From Eikenella longinqua (GTDB lineage Bacteria; Pseudomonadota; Gammaproteobacteria; Burkholderiales; Neisseriaceae), in assembly GCF_001648355.1 (NCBI RefSeq), contig NZ_LXSL01000028.1:124001-188000 (forward strand): a DNA stretch of 64,000 nt, given 5' to 3'. A program made the position numbers and the translations under genes. The stretch's first letter is position 1, and the number at the start of each line of letters is the position of its first letter. This document shows positions 35,529 through 45,915 of the stretch, in pieces. The notes beneath the pieces were generated by a model that did no database searches, was not told the DNA's origin, and saw only the letters and a program-made list of their open reading frames with translations.

Positions 35529-35903
35529 CTATTTCCGCACAAGCCTATCCGCTGCCGCCCGTGCGCGGATTTTCATTTCCTCAGTCAGATAATCCTTCAC
35601 CTGAGCATACACCAGCGTGATTACCGCGATGTCGTCGCTGAAGCCCAAGGGGCCGAGCAGGTCGGGGATGCTGTCAATGGGGCTCACGAAATACACCAGC
35701 GCGCCCACGATAATCAGCTTGGCGCGTTTGGGCACGGCGGGCGACTGAAACAGGAAATACAGCGCATACAGCTGCTCCACCACCGGCCGCCCCAGCCGCA
35801 GCGCGAAACGGCGCAGCTTGAGCAAAAAGCCGTCCGGCTCAAAACGGCGCCGGCGGAATTCGGGCACGAAATCTTCGGGGCGGGTGGGATTCTCTTCTCT
35901 CAT
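35529..35903 (-). CDS. DUF1232 (YkvA-like) membrane protein
   Basis: 124 residues from ATG 35903, which follows AAGGAG; an upstream start was rejected. A basic N-terminus precedes the DUF1232 core: LIIVGALVYFVSPIDSIPDL then LGPLGFSDDIAVITLVYAQV, with one or two membrane-inserted helices. Function of the family is unknown. It is followed upstream (same strand) by sixA, 66 bases away, so the two may be co-transcribed. Confidence 0.88.
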   Translation of the reverse strand: MREENPTRPEDFVPEFRRRRFEPDGFLLKLRRFALRLGRPVVEQLYALYFLFQSPAVPKRAKLIIVGALVYFVSPIDSIPDLLGPLGFSDDIAVITLVYAQVKDYLTEEMKIRARAAADRLVRK

Positions 35904-35969
35904 GGCACACTCCTTGCGTGGTGATGCCGCCCAAATGGGCACGCTCGCGCAGGTTTCAAGCCGGTCGGC

Positions 35970-36446
35970 TTAATCATCGGGCAACAGCAGCTGCGGCGTC
36001 ATTGCCGCCTTCAGCTTGGCATAGAGCCGCCCGTCGGCCGCACTTTTCACGCCAAACCACCAAATGCCCGATTTCTTCACCGTCCAATACGAGCCCGCCA
36101 GCCAGCCGCCGTTGAGCAGATAGCTACAAAGCTGCCCCAGCCAAGGCTGGTGCCCCACCAATATCAGATAATCCGCCCCTTTGTGCGCGGCAATCAGCGC
36201 GGGCAGCGCTTCCACATCATTAATCGGATTGAGCTCGGGCTTCACGGCATAGGGCAGGCCGAGCGCCTCGGCGGTTTGCCGGCTGCGACGCGCCTGCGAC
36301 GCCCACACTTCGGCGCGGCCGTTTAAATACGGGCGCAGCCATTCCGTGCTGGCGGCAGCCTGCTGCAAACCTTTGGCAGTGAGCTCGCGTTCCAAATCGG
36401 GCGAGCCGTCTTCCGCTTCGGCGTGGCGCCACAAAATAAGATTCAT
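35970..36446 (-). CDS. sixA: Phosphohistidine phosphatase SixA family
   Basis: 158 residues from ATG 36446. Histidine-phosphatase fold: catalytic RHAEAED at the start (LILWRHAEAEDG), the second Arg in SQARRSRQTAE, and the C-terminal His in LVGHQPWLGQL. SixA removes phosphate from histidine phosphotransfer proteins and NPr. The upstream in-frame extension lacks a ribosome site. The histidine-phosphatase superfamily is broad, so the exact substrate is inferred from length and motif spacing. Confidence 0.85.
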   Translation of the reverse strand: MNLILWRHAEAEDGSPDLERELTAKGLQQAAASTEWLRPYLNGRAEVWASQARRSRQTAEALGLPYAVKPELNPINDVEALPALIAAHKGADYLILVGHQPWLGQLCSYLLNGGWLAGSYWTVKKSGIWWFGVKSAADGRLYAKLKAAMTPQLLLPDD

Positions 36447-36501
36447 GTTTGCACTCCGGTTCTTTGATATAATCCGCATCTTACTGCTTTTCCAGCCTTT
36501 C

Positions 36502-36573
36502 AGGCTACCTGAAAGCTGGTTTTAGCCGCGCAGAAATTCGCCTTCCTTCGGGAACCTCGTTTTCAGGTAGCCT
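36502..36573. repeat. Composite DUS-linked repeat, both ends DUS
   Basis: eikDUS (36502-36513), then GGTTTTAGCCGCGCAGAAAT, CGCCTTCCTTCGGGAACCTC and a closing inverted eikDUS (36562-36573). Only the 'cgcagaaa' half of the family is present, bounded by DUS on each side. Confidence 0.6.
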
Positions 36574-36582
36574 TCCCGCACT

Positions 36583-37871
36583 ATGCCAGATAACCGCAAG
36601 CCATCCGCCCTCCAAGTCCTGCTGCCAATGCTGATTTTTGCCGCAGTCGGCATCGGCTTGTGGTTTCTGTTTCCGAATTTGCGCACGTCAAACGATACTG
36701 TCGGGAAACAACTAGAGCAGGAAACCATCCCGCCGATTGTTGTTTCCGAAGCGGCTTACACGCCACCGCGAACCCTTCCCGCCGAGCCGCGCGAAGAAAC
36801 TAGGCCGTCTGCCCCGCCGCAGGCCGAAAGCACGCTGCTCACCTACCCCATCGTTTCCCCCACCTGGGGCGAAAATTCAACCCCCAGCGCGCTATCCCGC
36901 CGCAAGGTTATTCCGCCTGGTATTTCAACACCAATTTCCCCAACCGGGTCGTGGCCCGCGAAACGGTGAGCAGCATCGCCATCAATTATGCCTATAATGA
37001 ATTCCACGGCATTCCCTCGCCCACTTTCGGCGCCTATTGGGCAGGCCGGCTGCACATTCCGCAGCGCGGCAAATACCGCATTGCCACCAACCTCAGCCAT
37101 GCCGAACTGCGCGTATTGCTCAACCGGCATTTGGTTATGCAGGCAGGCGACCAAAGCAGCGACACCACCATCCTGCTCGAGCCCGGCGACTACCTGCTGG
37201 AAGTGGAATACGCCAACCGCTGGCACACCACCGGCTTCCAGCTCACCGTTGCCCCCGCCGTGAAAGAAATAGACGACGATGCCCTGGCAGCCGCCATCGC
37301 CGCGCAGCGTCTGCCCGCCGGCACCGTGGCCTATGCCGTCGGCGTATCCAGCAGCACCAGCCGCGACAACCGCATCATCCTGCAAGGCCCGCGCAACAGC
37401 ACGCCCTATGTGCTCATCCTCTCCAGCCACAAAGCCGTGCGCTGGGAAGTGCACGGGCGGCAGCCGCAACTGGTGGTGCACACCGGCAGCCGGCAAGGCA
37501 GCAGCGTGCACACCGATGGCAACGTGCCACAAATCGCCTGGAGCGGCCATGTGCCCGACAACCTTACCGACACCAGGCCGCCGACCTGTCATTGCATGCC
37601 CACTGGCGGTCTCTACTGCGGAAACCGCTCTTCCGACCTGCGCGATTTCACCGAAATCATCCAGCGCCGCACCGGCCTGCCCTTGCGCGGAGTGAGTACC
37701 CAGCACAACGCCTCCCTGCTCCCCATCCCCCAAACCATTATCAACCCAACCGCCTTGGCCGCCAGCGACCAGCGGCAGCAGGAGCTGGCCAAAGCCCGCC
37801 GCGCCTGCTTATCCAGCCCAAACAGCCGCCAATCCGAATCCAATCAGCCCATCCGCATGTATGCGCCCTAA
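36583..37871 (+). pseudogene. Frameshifted gene for a membrane-anchored PA14-like protein
   Basis: The start at 36583 encodes an N-terminal helix (LLPMLIFAAVGIGLWFLF) and a Pro-rich linker up to TYPIVSPTWGEN. From about 36872 the sensible protein continues in the next frame as FNPQRAIPPQGYSAWYFNTN then FPNRVVARETVSS and so on to 37871. Restoring one base in GAAAATTCAA (36871-36880) joins the two. The region GAYWAGRLHIPQRGKYRIAT then LLEPGDYLLEVEYANRWHT has PA14-domain character. The cause may be a real mutation, a slipped T/A tract or a read error. The intact product would be about 429 residues, anchored in the inner membrane with a periplasmic carbohydrate-binding-like domain. Confidence 0.7.
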
Positions 37872-37874
37872 AAA

Positions 37875-37901
37875 AGGCTACCTGAATTTTTCAGGTAGCC
37901 T
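37875..37901. terminator. Tight eikDUS hairpin
   Basis: AGGCTACCTGAA at 37875-37886 and TTCAGGTAGCCT at 37890-37901 with a three-base loop, directly after the frameshifted gene and followed by TT. Confidence 0.6.
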
Positions 37902-37970
37902 TTCGCCATGCTATCACTAAGGCCGATAAGCTTTGCCGATTGCTTTTCAGGTAGCCTTCCTGCATTCCAC

Positions 37971-38603
37971 CTAATCGATCCCGATATCCAAGCACACTAT
38001 CTCGCCGCACCACTGCTGCGCGGCGGGGCTGGCGTGCGCCGGTTTGTAGGCGGCGAAGGCGTAGGTGAGATTGGCGTGGAAGGTGTCGGCGGTGTCGCCG
38101 TTGAGGCCGGTGGGGATGTCGAGCGCCACTTTATAAGCGGCGGTTTGGTTGAGCAGGCGGCAGCACTCGGCGGCCTGTGGCGGCAGGCTACCTGAAAAAC
38201 CGGTGCCGAAAATGCCGTCTATAATCAAATCGTAACCCTGCCCCAGCGCGGCAGGCAAGGCTTGCGGCGGCAGGAAGCGGATGCCCGCCAAGCCATGAAG
38301 GCGGCGGCGGTTGGTTTCGGCCAATTCAGACAGCGCCTCGCCCAGCAACAGCACGATATCCGCCTGCCAGCCGCGCTGCTGCAACACGCGGGCGATCACC
38401 AGCGCGTCGCCGCCGTTGTTGCCCTTGCCGCACACCAAAAGCGCGCGGCCGGGCTCGGGCAGGCGGCGCAGCAAATCAGCCGCCGCGGCCTGGCCGGCGT
38501 TTTCCATCAGCTGCAAAAAACTGCTGCCGGCCGCCACGGCGGCCTGTTCGCGTTCGCGCATTTGGGCGGCGGTGTAGATTTTGGCATCGGCGGGCAGGGT
38601 CAT
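37971..38603 (-). CDS. nnrE: NAD(P)H-hydrate epimerase
   Basis: Repairs damaged nicotinamide cofactors by epimerising (R)-NAD(P)HX to the (S) form. 210 residues from ATG 38603, preceded by AGGAGAAGCGC. YjeF_N motifs are LMENAGQAAAADLL, the Rossmann loop LLVCGKGNNGGDALVIARVL, catalytic DGIFGTGF and ALDIPTGLNGDT. The dehydratase half (YjeF_C/NnrD), fused in E. coli, is absent here, so it must be encoded elsewhere. One in-frame inverted DUS encodes GFSGSLPPQ right at the catalytic loop. Confidence 0.92.
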   Translation of the reverse strand: MTLPADAKIYTAAQMREREQAAVAAGSSFLQLMENAGQAAAADLLRRLPEPGRALLVCGKGNNGGDALVIARVLQQRGWQADIVLLLGEALSELAETNRRRLHGLAGIRFLPPQALPAALGQGYDLIIDGIFGTGFSGSLPPQAAECCRLLNQTAAYKVALDIPTGLNGDTADTFHANLTYAFAAYKPAHASPAAQQWCGEIVCLDIGID

Positions 38604-38655
38604 AGCGCTTCTCCTGTGGTGGGTTTGGCGAAATTCTATGCCCTTCTCGGGCAAG

Positions 38656-38713
38656 AGGCTACCTGAAAATTTTAGCTGCGCAGAAATTCGCGAAGCTCGT
38701 TTTCAGGTAGCCT
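38656..38713. repeat. Composite DUS-linked repeat, overlaps a coding end
   Basis: eikDUS, TTTTAGCTGCGCAGAAATTC, GCGAAGCTCG and a closing inverted eikDUS. The last codons of the adjacent minus-strand gene (ending 38672) are read from it. Confidence 0.6.
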
Positions 38714-39469
38714 GTGTTTTATGTGCGGCTTAACGCGCGTGCTGTTTGGGCTGGCGGCGCAGGCGGCTGGGGTATGATGTGTGCGTTTCCACGCTGCCGT
38801 GTTCACGGCGTTGAGGATGGCTTGCCCTCTTGGGTCTTGCGGGAAGCGGCGGGCGTATTCGCGCAGCAGGGGCAGGGCTTCGCTGCGTTTGTTTTGCGTC
38901 AAGAGGGCGGTGGCCAAATCGAGGCCGCGTTCTTTATGCCCGGCCTGATAGGCGGCGCGCAGCAGGGGGATGGCGCGTTCCGTGCGGGCGCTGGAGGCGA
39001 AGAAGGCGCCGAATTCGCCTTGGATGGCGGGTTTGGCGGCGGCGGGGGCGAGGGTGAGCAGCCGGTTGTAGTCGGCTTCGGCGCGGTAGGCATAGCCGGG
39101 CTGGTCGAGGTTGTGCCCCATCCAATTGAGGCGGGCGCGCATTTGCAGGAGGGAGAGGTAGTCGCTGTGGGGCACGGTGCCTGGGCGCGGGGTATTGTTT
39201 TCGATGAGGCTGTCGAGCAGCACGCCGATGGGGCGCAAATCGGCGATGGCGCGGCGGCGGTCGGCGTCGTTGTCGAAGTGTATGGGGTAGCTTCCCGCGT
39301 GGACGGCGAGGTTGTCAAACGCGTGCCGCAAGGCGGGCAGGTTTACGGTGATGGGCGGGTGTTCGGGGCTGCCGCTCACCAAGCTTTCCGGGTTCAGCGG
39401 CGGATAGGGCACTGCCAGGGCGGCAGCGGAATATACGGCAAGCAATACGGCTGTTAGATAGTTTTTCAT
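38672..39469 (-). CDS. Secreted tetratricopeptide-like protein
   Basis: 265 residues from ATG 39469 (MKNYLTAVLLAVYSAAALA signal peptide). The middle and C-terminal part has helical-repeat character (YRAEADYNRLLTLAP, ERAIPLLRAAYQAGHKERGL, SEALPLLREYARRFPQDPRG), consistent with Sel1/TPR-type repeats. The final residues, RLPENELREFLRS, are encoded by the composite repeat at 38656-38713, so the natural C-terminus was probably changed by repeat insertion. Periplasmic role unknown. Confidence 0.75.
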   Translation of the reverse strand: MKNYLTAVLLAVYSAAALAVPYPPLNPESLVSGSPEHPPITVNLPALRHAFDNLAVHAGSYPIHFDNDADRRRAIADLRPIGVLLDSLIENNTPRPGTVPHSDYLSLLQMRARLNWMGHNLDQPGYAYRAEADYNRLLTLAPAAAKPAIQGEFGAFFASSARTERAIPLLRAAYQAGHKERGLDLATALLTQNKRSEALPLLREYARRFPQDPRGQAILNAVNTAAWKRTHHTPAACAASPNSTRVKPHIKHRLPENELREFLRS

Positions 39470-39508
39470 GATGTTTCCATTCTCTGTTTGGGTTAAACAA
39501 TCTGCCAA

Positions 39509-39571
39509 AGGCTACCTGAAAATCCTGCATCCCGTTTTAACTGCGTTGAAGCTCACGCTTTCAGGTAGCCT
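39509..39571. repeat. Composite DUS-linked repeat, inner module only
   Basis: eikDUS (39509-39520) then CCCGTTTTAACTGCGTTGAA and GCTCACGCTTTCAGGTAGCC: the 'CTTCAACGCAGTT' half between two inverted DUS. It lies between the P-type ATPase end and the next gene's start. Confidence 0.6.
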
Positions 39572-42034
39572 TTATTTTGCCCGCCGCAGCAGGCGCAAGG
39601 CGTTGGCCGACACCAGGAGCGAGCTCAGGCTCATCCCCAGCGCCGCCAGCCAAGGGGTAACGAAACCGGCCGCCGCCAGCGGCACCATAATCAGGTTGTA
39701 GCCCGCCGCCCACCACAGGTTTTCGCGCACAATCCACGCGGTGCGCCGGGCTTGGGCGGTGAGGTAGGGCAACGTGCGCATATTGCCGTTGAGCAGCAGC
39801 ACGTCCGCCCCTTCGCGCGCCACGTCCGCGCCTTCGGCCACCGCCACCGACACATCCGCCTGCGCCAGCACCGGCGCGTCGTTGATGCCGTCGCCCACCA
39901 TCAGCACTTTGTGCCCTTTCGCCTGCAAATCCTGCACATAGGCCAGCTTGTCTTCCGGCGTGGCTTCAGCGCGCACCGCATCCAGCGGCAAACCGGCCGC
40001 CACGGCATTGGCCGCCGCCTGCCTGTCGCCGCTGAGCAGGTGCAGGCTCAAGCCCTGCCGTTTCCATTCCGCCAACATGGCGGGCACTTCCGGCTTGGCT
40101 TGGTCTTGCAGCAGAAACACGGCGGCAAAGCCTTCATGACTGCCCAAATACACCGCGCCACCCGCGTGCTCCGCCTGCAAGTTTTCAGGTAGCCTGCCCG
40201 AAAGCTCGGCCACATAATCCAAACGGCCGATGCGCCATTGCGCCAACTGCCCATCCCGCCGCACTTGCGCGCCGATGCCGTGCCCGGCGCGGTTCACATA
40301 GTTTTCCGCTTCCAGCCTGATGGGACTGGGCGGGAGCGCGGTAATGGCGCGGGCGGCGGGGTGTTCGCTCTGCCGCTCCAAAAGCTGCGCCAGCGCCACG
40401 GCCAAATCCCGGCTCACGCCCTCGGCAGTGCGGATGGCGCACACGGAAAGGCAGCCGGTGGTGAGCGTACCGGTTTTGTCCAGCACCACGGTGTCCACCC
40501 GCGCCAGGGTTTCCAGGCTGTGCCCGCGGCTGATGAGCACGCCCTCGCCCGCCAGATGGCCGGTGGAGGCCGCCAAAGCCGCCGGCGTGGCCAGCGACAA
40601 GGCGCACGGGCAGGTGGCCACCAAGAGCGACACGGTAATCCACAGCGCGGTTTGCGCATCGGCATACCAGGCCCAGCCGGCAAACACCAATGCGCTCAGC
40701 AGCAGCAGCGCGCCCACAAACCAAGCCGCATAGCGGTCGGCCAGCTCCACCATGCGCGGCTTTTCCGCCAGCGCCCTATCCAGCAGGCGCACAATGTGCG
40801 ACAGCCGCGTTTGGCTGCCCGCCTGCTCCACGCGGATAACAAGCGGGCTGCCGCCGTTGAGCGTGCCCGCGGTAACCGCATCGCCCGCCGCTTTGGGCAC
40901 GGGCAAACTCTCGCCGCTGAGCATGGCCTCGTTCAGCTCGCTCTCGCCTTCCAGCACCACGCCGTCGGCCGGCACCACCTCGCCCGGCTTCACCAGCAGC
41001 ACTTCGCCCGCCGCCAGCTTGGCCACCACCGCCTCTTCCGCGCGCGCCGTGTCCGGATAATCCGGCAGCCGGTGGCAAAACGCCGGCACCAGCTTCACCA
41101 GCCGCTCCGAAGCATCGCCCGCCTTGCGCCGCGCCAACTGCTCCAAATAGCGCCCGCCCAACAGTAGGAACACAAACATCGACACCGAATCGAAATAAAT
41201 CCCGTCTTCCCGCCCCTGCAACAGCGCCAGCAGGCTGGCCGCAAACGCCGCCGCAATCGAAACCGCCACCGGCGTATCCATGCCCGCGCGGCGGTTTTTC
41301 CAATCGCGCCACGCCCCTTTGAAAAACGGCACCGCCGAATAAAACAACACCGGCAGCGTGAGCAGCATGCTCGCCCAATGCAGCATCCACAAAAAGCGCG
41401 GCTCGATTTCGCCCGCATAAAGATAAGTGGGCACCACATACATCATCACCTGCATCATCGCCAGCCCCGCCACCCACAAGCGCGTGAGCGCCTGCTTGCG
41501 CTCCGCCGCCGCCTGCGTTTCCATGCGTTCCGCATCATAAGGCGAGGCCTCGTAGCCGCTCTGGCGCACGCGCAGCAGAATATCCGACAGCGCCGCTTGC
41601 GAATTATCCCAAGCCACCCGCGCGCGCAGCGTGCTGTAGTTGATTTCCGCGCGCAGCACGCCCGGGAGCCGCAAAAGCTGCTGCTCAATCAGCCACACGC
41701 AGGCCGCGCAGGTTACCCCGCCCAGCATCAGCACCGCCTCGCGCTCGTTCCCCTCCTTCACTTCCACAAACTCCGCCTGCACATCCGGCAGGTCGTACAG
41801 CTTGAGCTGCTCCAGCACTTCCGGCGGCGGCAGCACCGCCCGTTCCGCCTCGGCCGTGCGGCGGTGGTAGTAGCTGCCCAGCCCGGCGGCAATGATGCTC
41901 TGCGCCACCGCCTGGCAGCCCGCGCAGCAGGCCGGATGGACGGCGCCTTCAAACTCAATCGGCATATCCAGCCCATCAGGCACGGGCAGGCCGCAGTGGA
42001 AACAGGTGTTGACTTGGGGTTCGGTGTGGCTCAT
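39572..42034 (-). CDS. ccoI: Copper-translocating P1B-type ATPase (CcoI/FixI-like)
   Basis: 820 residues. N-terminal cysteine-rich region (CFHCGLPVPDG ... PACCAGC), then a heavy-metal-associated domain with CAAC (109-112), transmembrane helices from ~185, the actuator LSGES (~372-376), the metal-path CPC (475-477), phosphorylation motif DKTGT (519-523) and the hinge GDGINDAPVLA. The extra N-terminal Cys region is characteristic of the FixI/CcoI subgroup, which exports copper to assemble cbb3 oxidase, rather than simple CopA efflux pumps. No ccoNOP is in the window, so the symbol is provisional. An in-frame DUS encodes GRLPENLQ. Confidence 0.88.
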   Translation of the reverse strand: MSHTEPQVNTCFHCGLPVPDGLDMPIEFEGAVHPACCAGCQAVAQSIIAAGLGSYYHRRTAEAERAVLPPPEVLEQLKLYDLPDVQAEFVEVKEGNEREAVLMLGGVTCAACVWLIEQQLLRLPGVLRAEINYSTLRARVAWDNSQAALSDILLRVRQSGYEASPYDAERMETQAAAERKQALTRLWVAGLAMMQVMMYVVPTYLYAGEIEPRFLWMLHWASMLLTLPVLFYSAVPFFKGAWRDWKNRRAGMDTPVAVSIAAAFAASLLALLQGREDGIYFDSVSMFVFLLLGGRYLEQLARRKAGDASERLVKLVPAFCHRLPDYPDTARAEEAVVAKLAAGEVLLVKPGEVVPADGVVLEGESELNEAMLSGESLPVPKAAGDAVTAGTLNGGSPLVIRVEQAGSQTRLSHIVRLLDRALAEKPRMVELADRYAAWFVGALLLLSALVFAGWAWYADAQTALWITVSLLVATCPCALSLATPAALAASTGHLAGEGVLISRGHSLETLARVDTVVLDKTGTLTTGCLSVCAIRTAEGVSRDLAVALAQLLERQSEHPAARAITALPPSPIRLEAENYVNRAGHGIGAQVRRDGQLAQWRIGRLDYVAELSGRLPENLQAEHAGGAVYLGSHEGFAAVFLLQDQAKPEVPAMLAEWKRQGLSLHLLSGDRQAAANAVAAGLPLDAVRAEATPEDKLAYVQDLQAKGHKVLMVGDGINDAPVLAQADVSVAVAEGADVAREGADVLLLNGNMRTLPYLTAQARRTAWIVRENLWWAAGYNLIMVPLAAAGFVTPWLAALGMSLSSLLVSANALRLLRRAK

Positions 42035-42456
42035 GGTGTGTGTTCGCTTATAGAATGGCGCGGATTATAGGCTACCTGAAAGCGAAGCTCCAAGGCAGTT
42101 CAAACACAGCGCGGCCTTTTTTCAGGTAGCCCCAAGCCCCGGAGCAGAGGCTACCTGAAAGCGTGAGCTTCAACGCAGTTAAAACGGGCGAAGCGAGTTT
42201 CTGCAAAGCTAAAACCGAAAACCCTGTACCATATAGCCTGCCGCCGAAATTTTTTCAGGTAGCCTTTGAGAGAGACAGAGACACGCCAAAAGGCTACCTG
42301 AAAAATGACACTTAGCGAAATCAAAACGAACACCACGCATAACAAAAGGTTTGCAATCAGAAAGCGCCTTTCCAAACATACTGAAATCTTTTCAGGTAGC
42401 CTCACAAGTCACCCAATTTAAAACACAGCCAAATTACTTAAAGGACACCATACCCC
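42035..42456. other. Intergenic region with repeated composite elements
   Basis: Contains DUS plus composite fragments at 42069-42110, the full copy at 42148-42215, an inverted DUS pair around ~42256-42302 and another DUS near 42392. An apparent minus-strand ORF here is made of repeat sequence and was rejected. No gene seen. Confidence 0.6.
42148..42215. repeat. Composite DUS-linked repeat, type copy
   Basis: eikDUS, GCGTGAGCTTCAACGCAGTT, AAAACGGGCGAAGCGAGTTT and CTGCAAAGCTAAAAC. Related copies, complete or partial, lie at 6856-6933, 8971-9044, 9830-9908, 12973-13027, 32905-32980, 36502-36573, 38656-38713, 39509-39571, 42069-42110, 54110-54201 and 63656-63712. All are intergenic or at gene ends and nearly all touch a DUS. 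The family is not one I can name. Confidence 0.7.
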
Positions 42457-43215
42457 ATGTTCACCTCACGCGATCTCGGCCGATTCCTCTACTCCCTATT
42501 CAATGTATTGGAAATTCTCGGCATCGTGTTTGCCATCGTGATGGCGATTGCCGCCTCTTGGCTGTTTTACTACCTCAAACCGCAATGGGCAAAGAAGCAG
42601 ATTTGGCTGATGCCCATTCCCGGGCTGCTTGTTGCGGTGGTGTTTTTCGTTATCCCGTATTTTCAGCAGAAAGAGCAGGATGAGCAGCGGCAGCGGGCAT
42701 TGCAACAGGCCCGAGCCGAACGGGCGGCATGGCGCAAGCAATACTACGAGCCCGCCAAAGCCCGCTTCGACCAACTGTGCCGAAACGCCGGCGAGAAGAT
42801 CTACCGCACCGCAGAGAATGTGGACGGCATCCTGCTGCTGAAAGTGCGCGGGGATGACGAGAAATATCAAGACAGCTTCTACAATCCGCTGAAAGACCAG
42901 ATGTGGGAGGATGCGGCGGTGGAGAGTGAGTCAAAACGAGAGAAATATATTGAGAAATTTCTTCTTTATTCTAATCTTAGCTTTCCAAGGTATATCTATG
43001 CTGATGTTTTACAAAATTCAGGTAGCCCCTCTGCCCGCTGGAGGCTACCGAAAAACTTGAGCAAACCAATCCCCCAGTTTCCGCAAAACCAAAAACCTCC
43101 CCCTTTTGCGCTATACTCCCCGCCATGCTCACCGACAGCCACTGCCACCTCGCCGACCCCGCCCTCGCCCGCAGGCTGCCTGAAATCCTCAGCACCGCCC
43201 GCACCCAAGGCGTAA
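42457..43215 (+). CDS. Membrane protein with damaged C-terminus, hypothetical
   Basis: Frame of 252 codons. The first ~170 residues look genuine: two membrane helices (LEILGIVFAIVMAIAASWLF and MPIPGLLVAVVFFVIPYF), then a charged helix (KEQDEQRQRALQQARAERAA) and a folded segment with CRNAGEKIYRTAENVDGILL. From about 42925 the DNA becomes AT-rich, then runs into a DUS (43019) and on through the tatD start (43125) in another frame. The last ~60 residues (Pro/Ser-rich) are very probably not natural. I read this as a 5' fragment whose original 3' end was lost. Function unknown. Confidence 0.55.
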   Translation: MFTSRDLGRFLYSLFNVLEILGIVFAIVMAIAASWLFYYLKPQWAKKQIWLMPIPGLLVAVVFFVIPYFQQKEQDEQRQRALQQARAERAAWRKQYYEPAKARFDQLCRNAGEKIYRTAENVDGILLLKVRGDDEKYQDSFYNPLKDQMWEDAAVESESKREKYIEKFLLYSNLSFPRYIYADVLQNSGSPSARWRLPKNLSKPIPQFPQNQKPPPFALYSPPCSPTATATSPTPPSPAGCLKSSAPPAPKA

Positions 43216-43880
43216 CCCGCTTTATCGTGCCCGCCGCACAGGCAGGCGATTTCGAGGCCGTCTGCCGCCTGCACCAACCGCCCGAATGCTACGGCGCAGT
43301 CGGCCTGCACCCCTGGTTTGCCGGGCAATTCTCCCCCGAGCTGCTCGCGCAAACCGCCGCCCTGCTGCAAGCCCGCCCCAAGCTGCTGGTGGGCGAAATC
43401 GGGCTGGATTACCACGGCGAACGCAAGCAAACCCGCCCCGCGCAGCAAACCGCCCTGCTCGCCCAGCTCGACCTCGCCCGGCAATACCGCCGCCCTGTCA
43501 TCCTGCACCACGTGCGCGCCGCCGCCGATACCGTGGCCGCACTCAAGCAAACCGCCTTCCGCTGCGGCGGCATCGCCCACGGTTTTTCAGGTAGCCTCGA
43601 AGAAGCCCGCGCCCTCATCGGCTACGGCCTGCTCATCGGCATCGGCACACTGGCGCTCAACCCGAACGCCCGCAAAGTGCGCACCGCCGCCGCAGAGCTG
43701 CCGCTGGAACACCTGGCGCTGGAAACCGACAGCCCCTTTATGCTCCCCGCCGGCGAAGCGGAAAACACCCCTGCCAACGTGCGGCGCGTGGCCGAAACCG
43801 TGGCCGCATTGCGCGGCATCGCCTGGCAGAAAGTGGCCGCCGCCACCGAGCGCAATATCGGCCGTTTGTTGGCATTCTGA
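43125..43880 (+). CDS. TatD-family metal-dependent hydrolase
   Basis: 251 residues, TIM-barrel amidohydrolase. Metal ligands are H6 and H8 (DSHCHLAD), Glu in LLVGEIGLDYH, His in VILHHVRAAAD, His in GGIAHGFSG and Asp in LALETDSPFML. TatD enzymes act as 3'-5' nucleases or deoxyribonucleases. An exact AG-simDUS word (AGGCTGCCTGAA) lies near the start and an in-frame inverted eikDUS encodes GFSGSLEEA beside the catalytic His. The start overlaps the unnatural tail of the previous frame. Confidence 0.9.
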   Translation: MLTDSHCHLADPALARRLPEILSTARTQGVTRFIVPAAQAGDFEAVCRLHQPPECYGAVGLHPWFAGQFSPELLAQTAALLQARPKLLVGEIGLDYHGERKQTRPAQQTALLAQLDLARQYRRPVILHHVRAAADTVAALKQTAFRCGGIAHGFSGSLEEARALIGYGLLIGIGTLALNPNARKVRTAAAELPLEHLALETDSPFMLPAGEAENTPANVRRVAETVAALRGIAWQKVAAATERNIGRLLAF

Positions 43881-45560
<1,680 letters not shown>

Positions 45561-45595
45561 GCCCGTCTGCGGCAGGACTTCCCGCCGCCAAACGC

Positions 45596-45630
45596 AACGC
45601 TGCTCCCGCTCGGAGGCAGCGTTGTTTTAT
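45596..45630 (+). terminator. Rho-independent terminator of gdhA
   Basis: AACGCTGC (45596-45603) pairs with GCAGCGTT (45616-45623), followed by GTTTTAT. Thirty-five bases after the gdhA stop. Confidence 0.75.
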
Positions 45631-45640
45631 CGCCAGCCAG

Positions 45641-45707
45641 AGGCTACCTGAAAAAGGCTACATGAAAACTGCGCTGCCATTTTCAGGTAGCCTTTTTCAG
45701 GTAGCCT
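45641..45707. repeat. Nested DUS pairs
   Basis: AGGCTACCTGAA (45641-45652) and a one-mismatch copy AGGCTACATGAA (45655-45666) face two inverted copies (45682-45693 and 45696-45707), so two hairpins are nested one inside the other. Confidence 0.7.
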
Positions 45708-45867
45708 CCCCGCACCGTTGCATCCTCCACTCAAGCAATCACTCCAGCAGTTTCAATAGAAATTATTTTTGTTTGGCATAAGTGATTGGTTTAGAAATCC
45801 ATACGCCAGCCCATACACCGCCCCGCCACAAAGCCTTACATTCCGCAATCTTTTTTTTGCCGCCAAA

Positions 45868-45915
45868 ATACATTATATTGTGTGAGTTTAACTCACCGAA
45901 CACATTATCTTGTGT
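45868..45915. promoter_or_regulatory. Two NrdR boxes upstream of nrdA
   Basis: ATACATTATATTGTGT (45868-45883) and ACACATTATCTTGTGT (45900-45915) both fit the NrdR-box pattern ACACwATATATwGTGT. Their centres are 32 bases apart, about three helical turns, the spacing known for cooperative NrdR binding. NrdR represses ribonucleotide reductase genes when dATP is high. Confidence 0.82.

Noticed and set aside
42151..42405. 84-codon minus-strand ORF upstream of the truncated membrane gene
   Set aside because: Composed largely of translated DUS and composite repeat (ending VEAHAFR).
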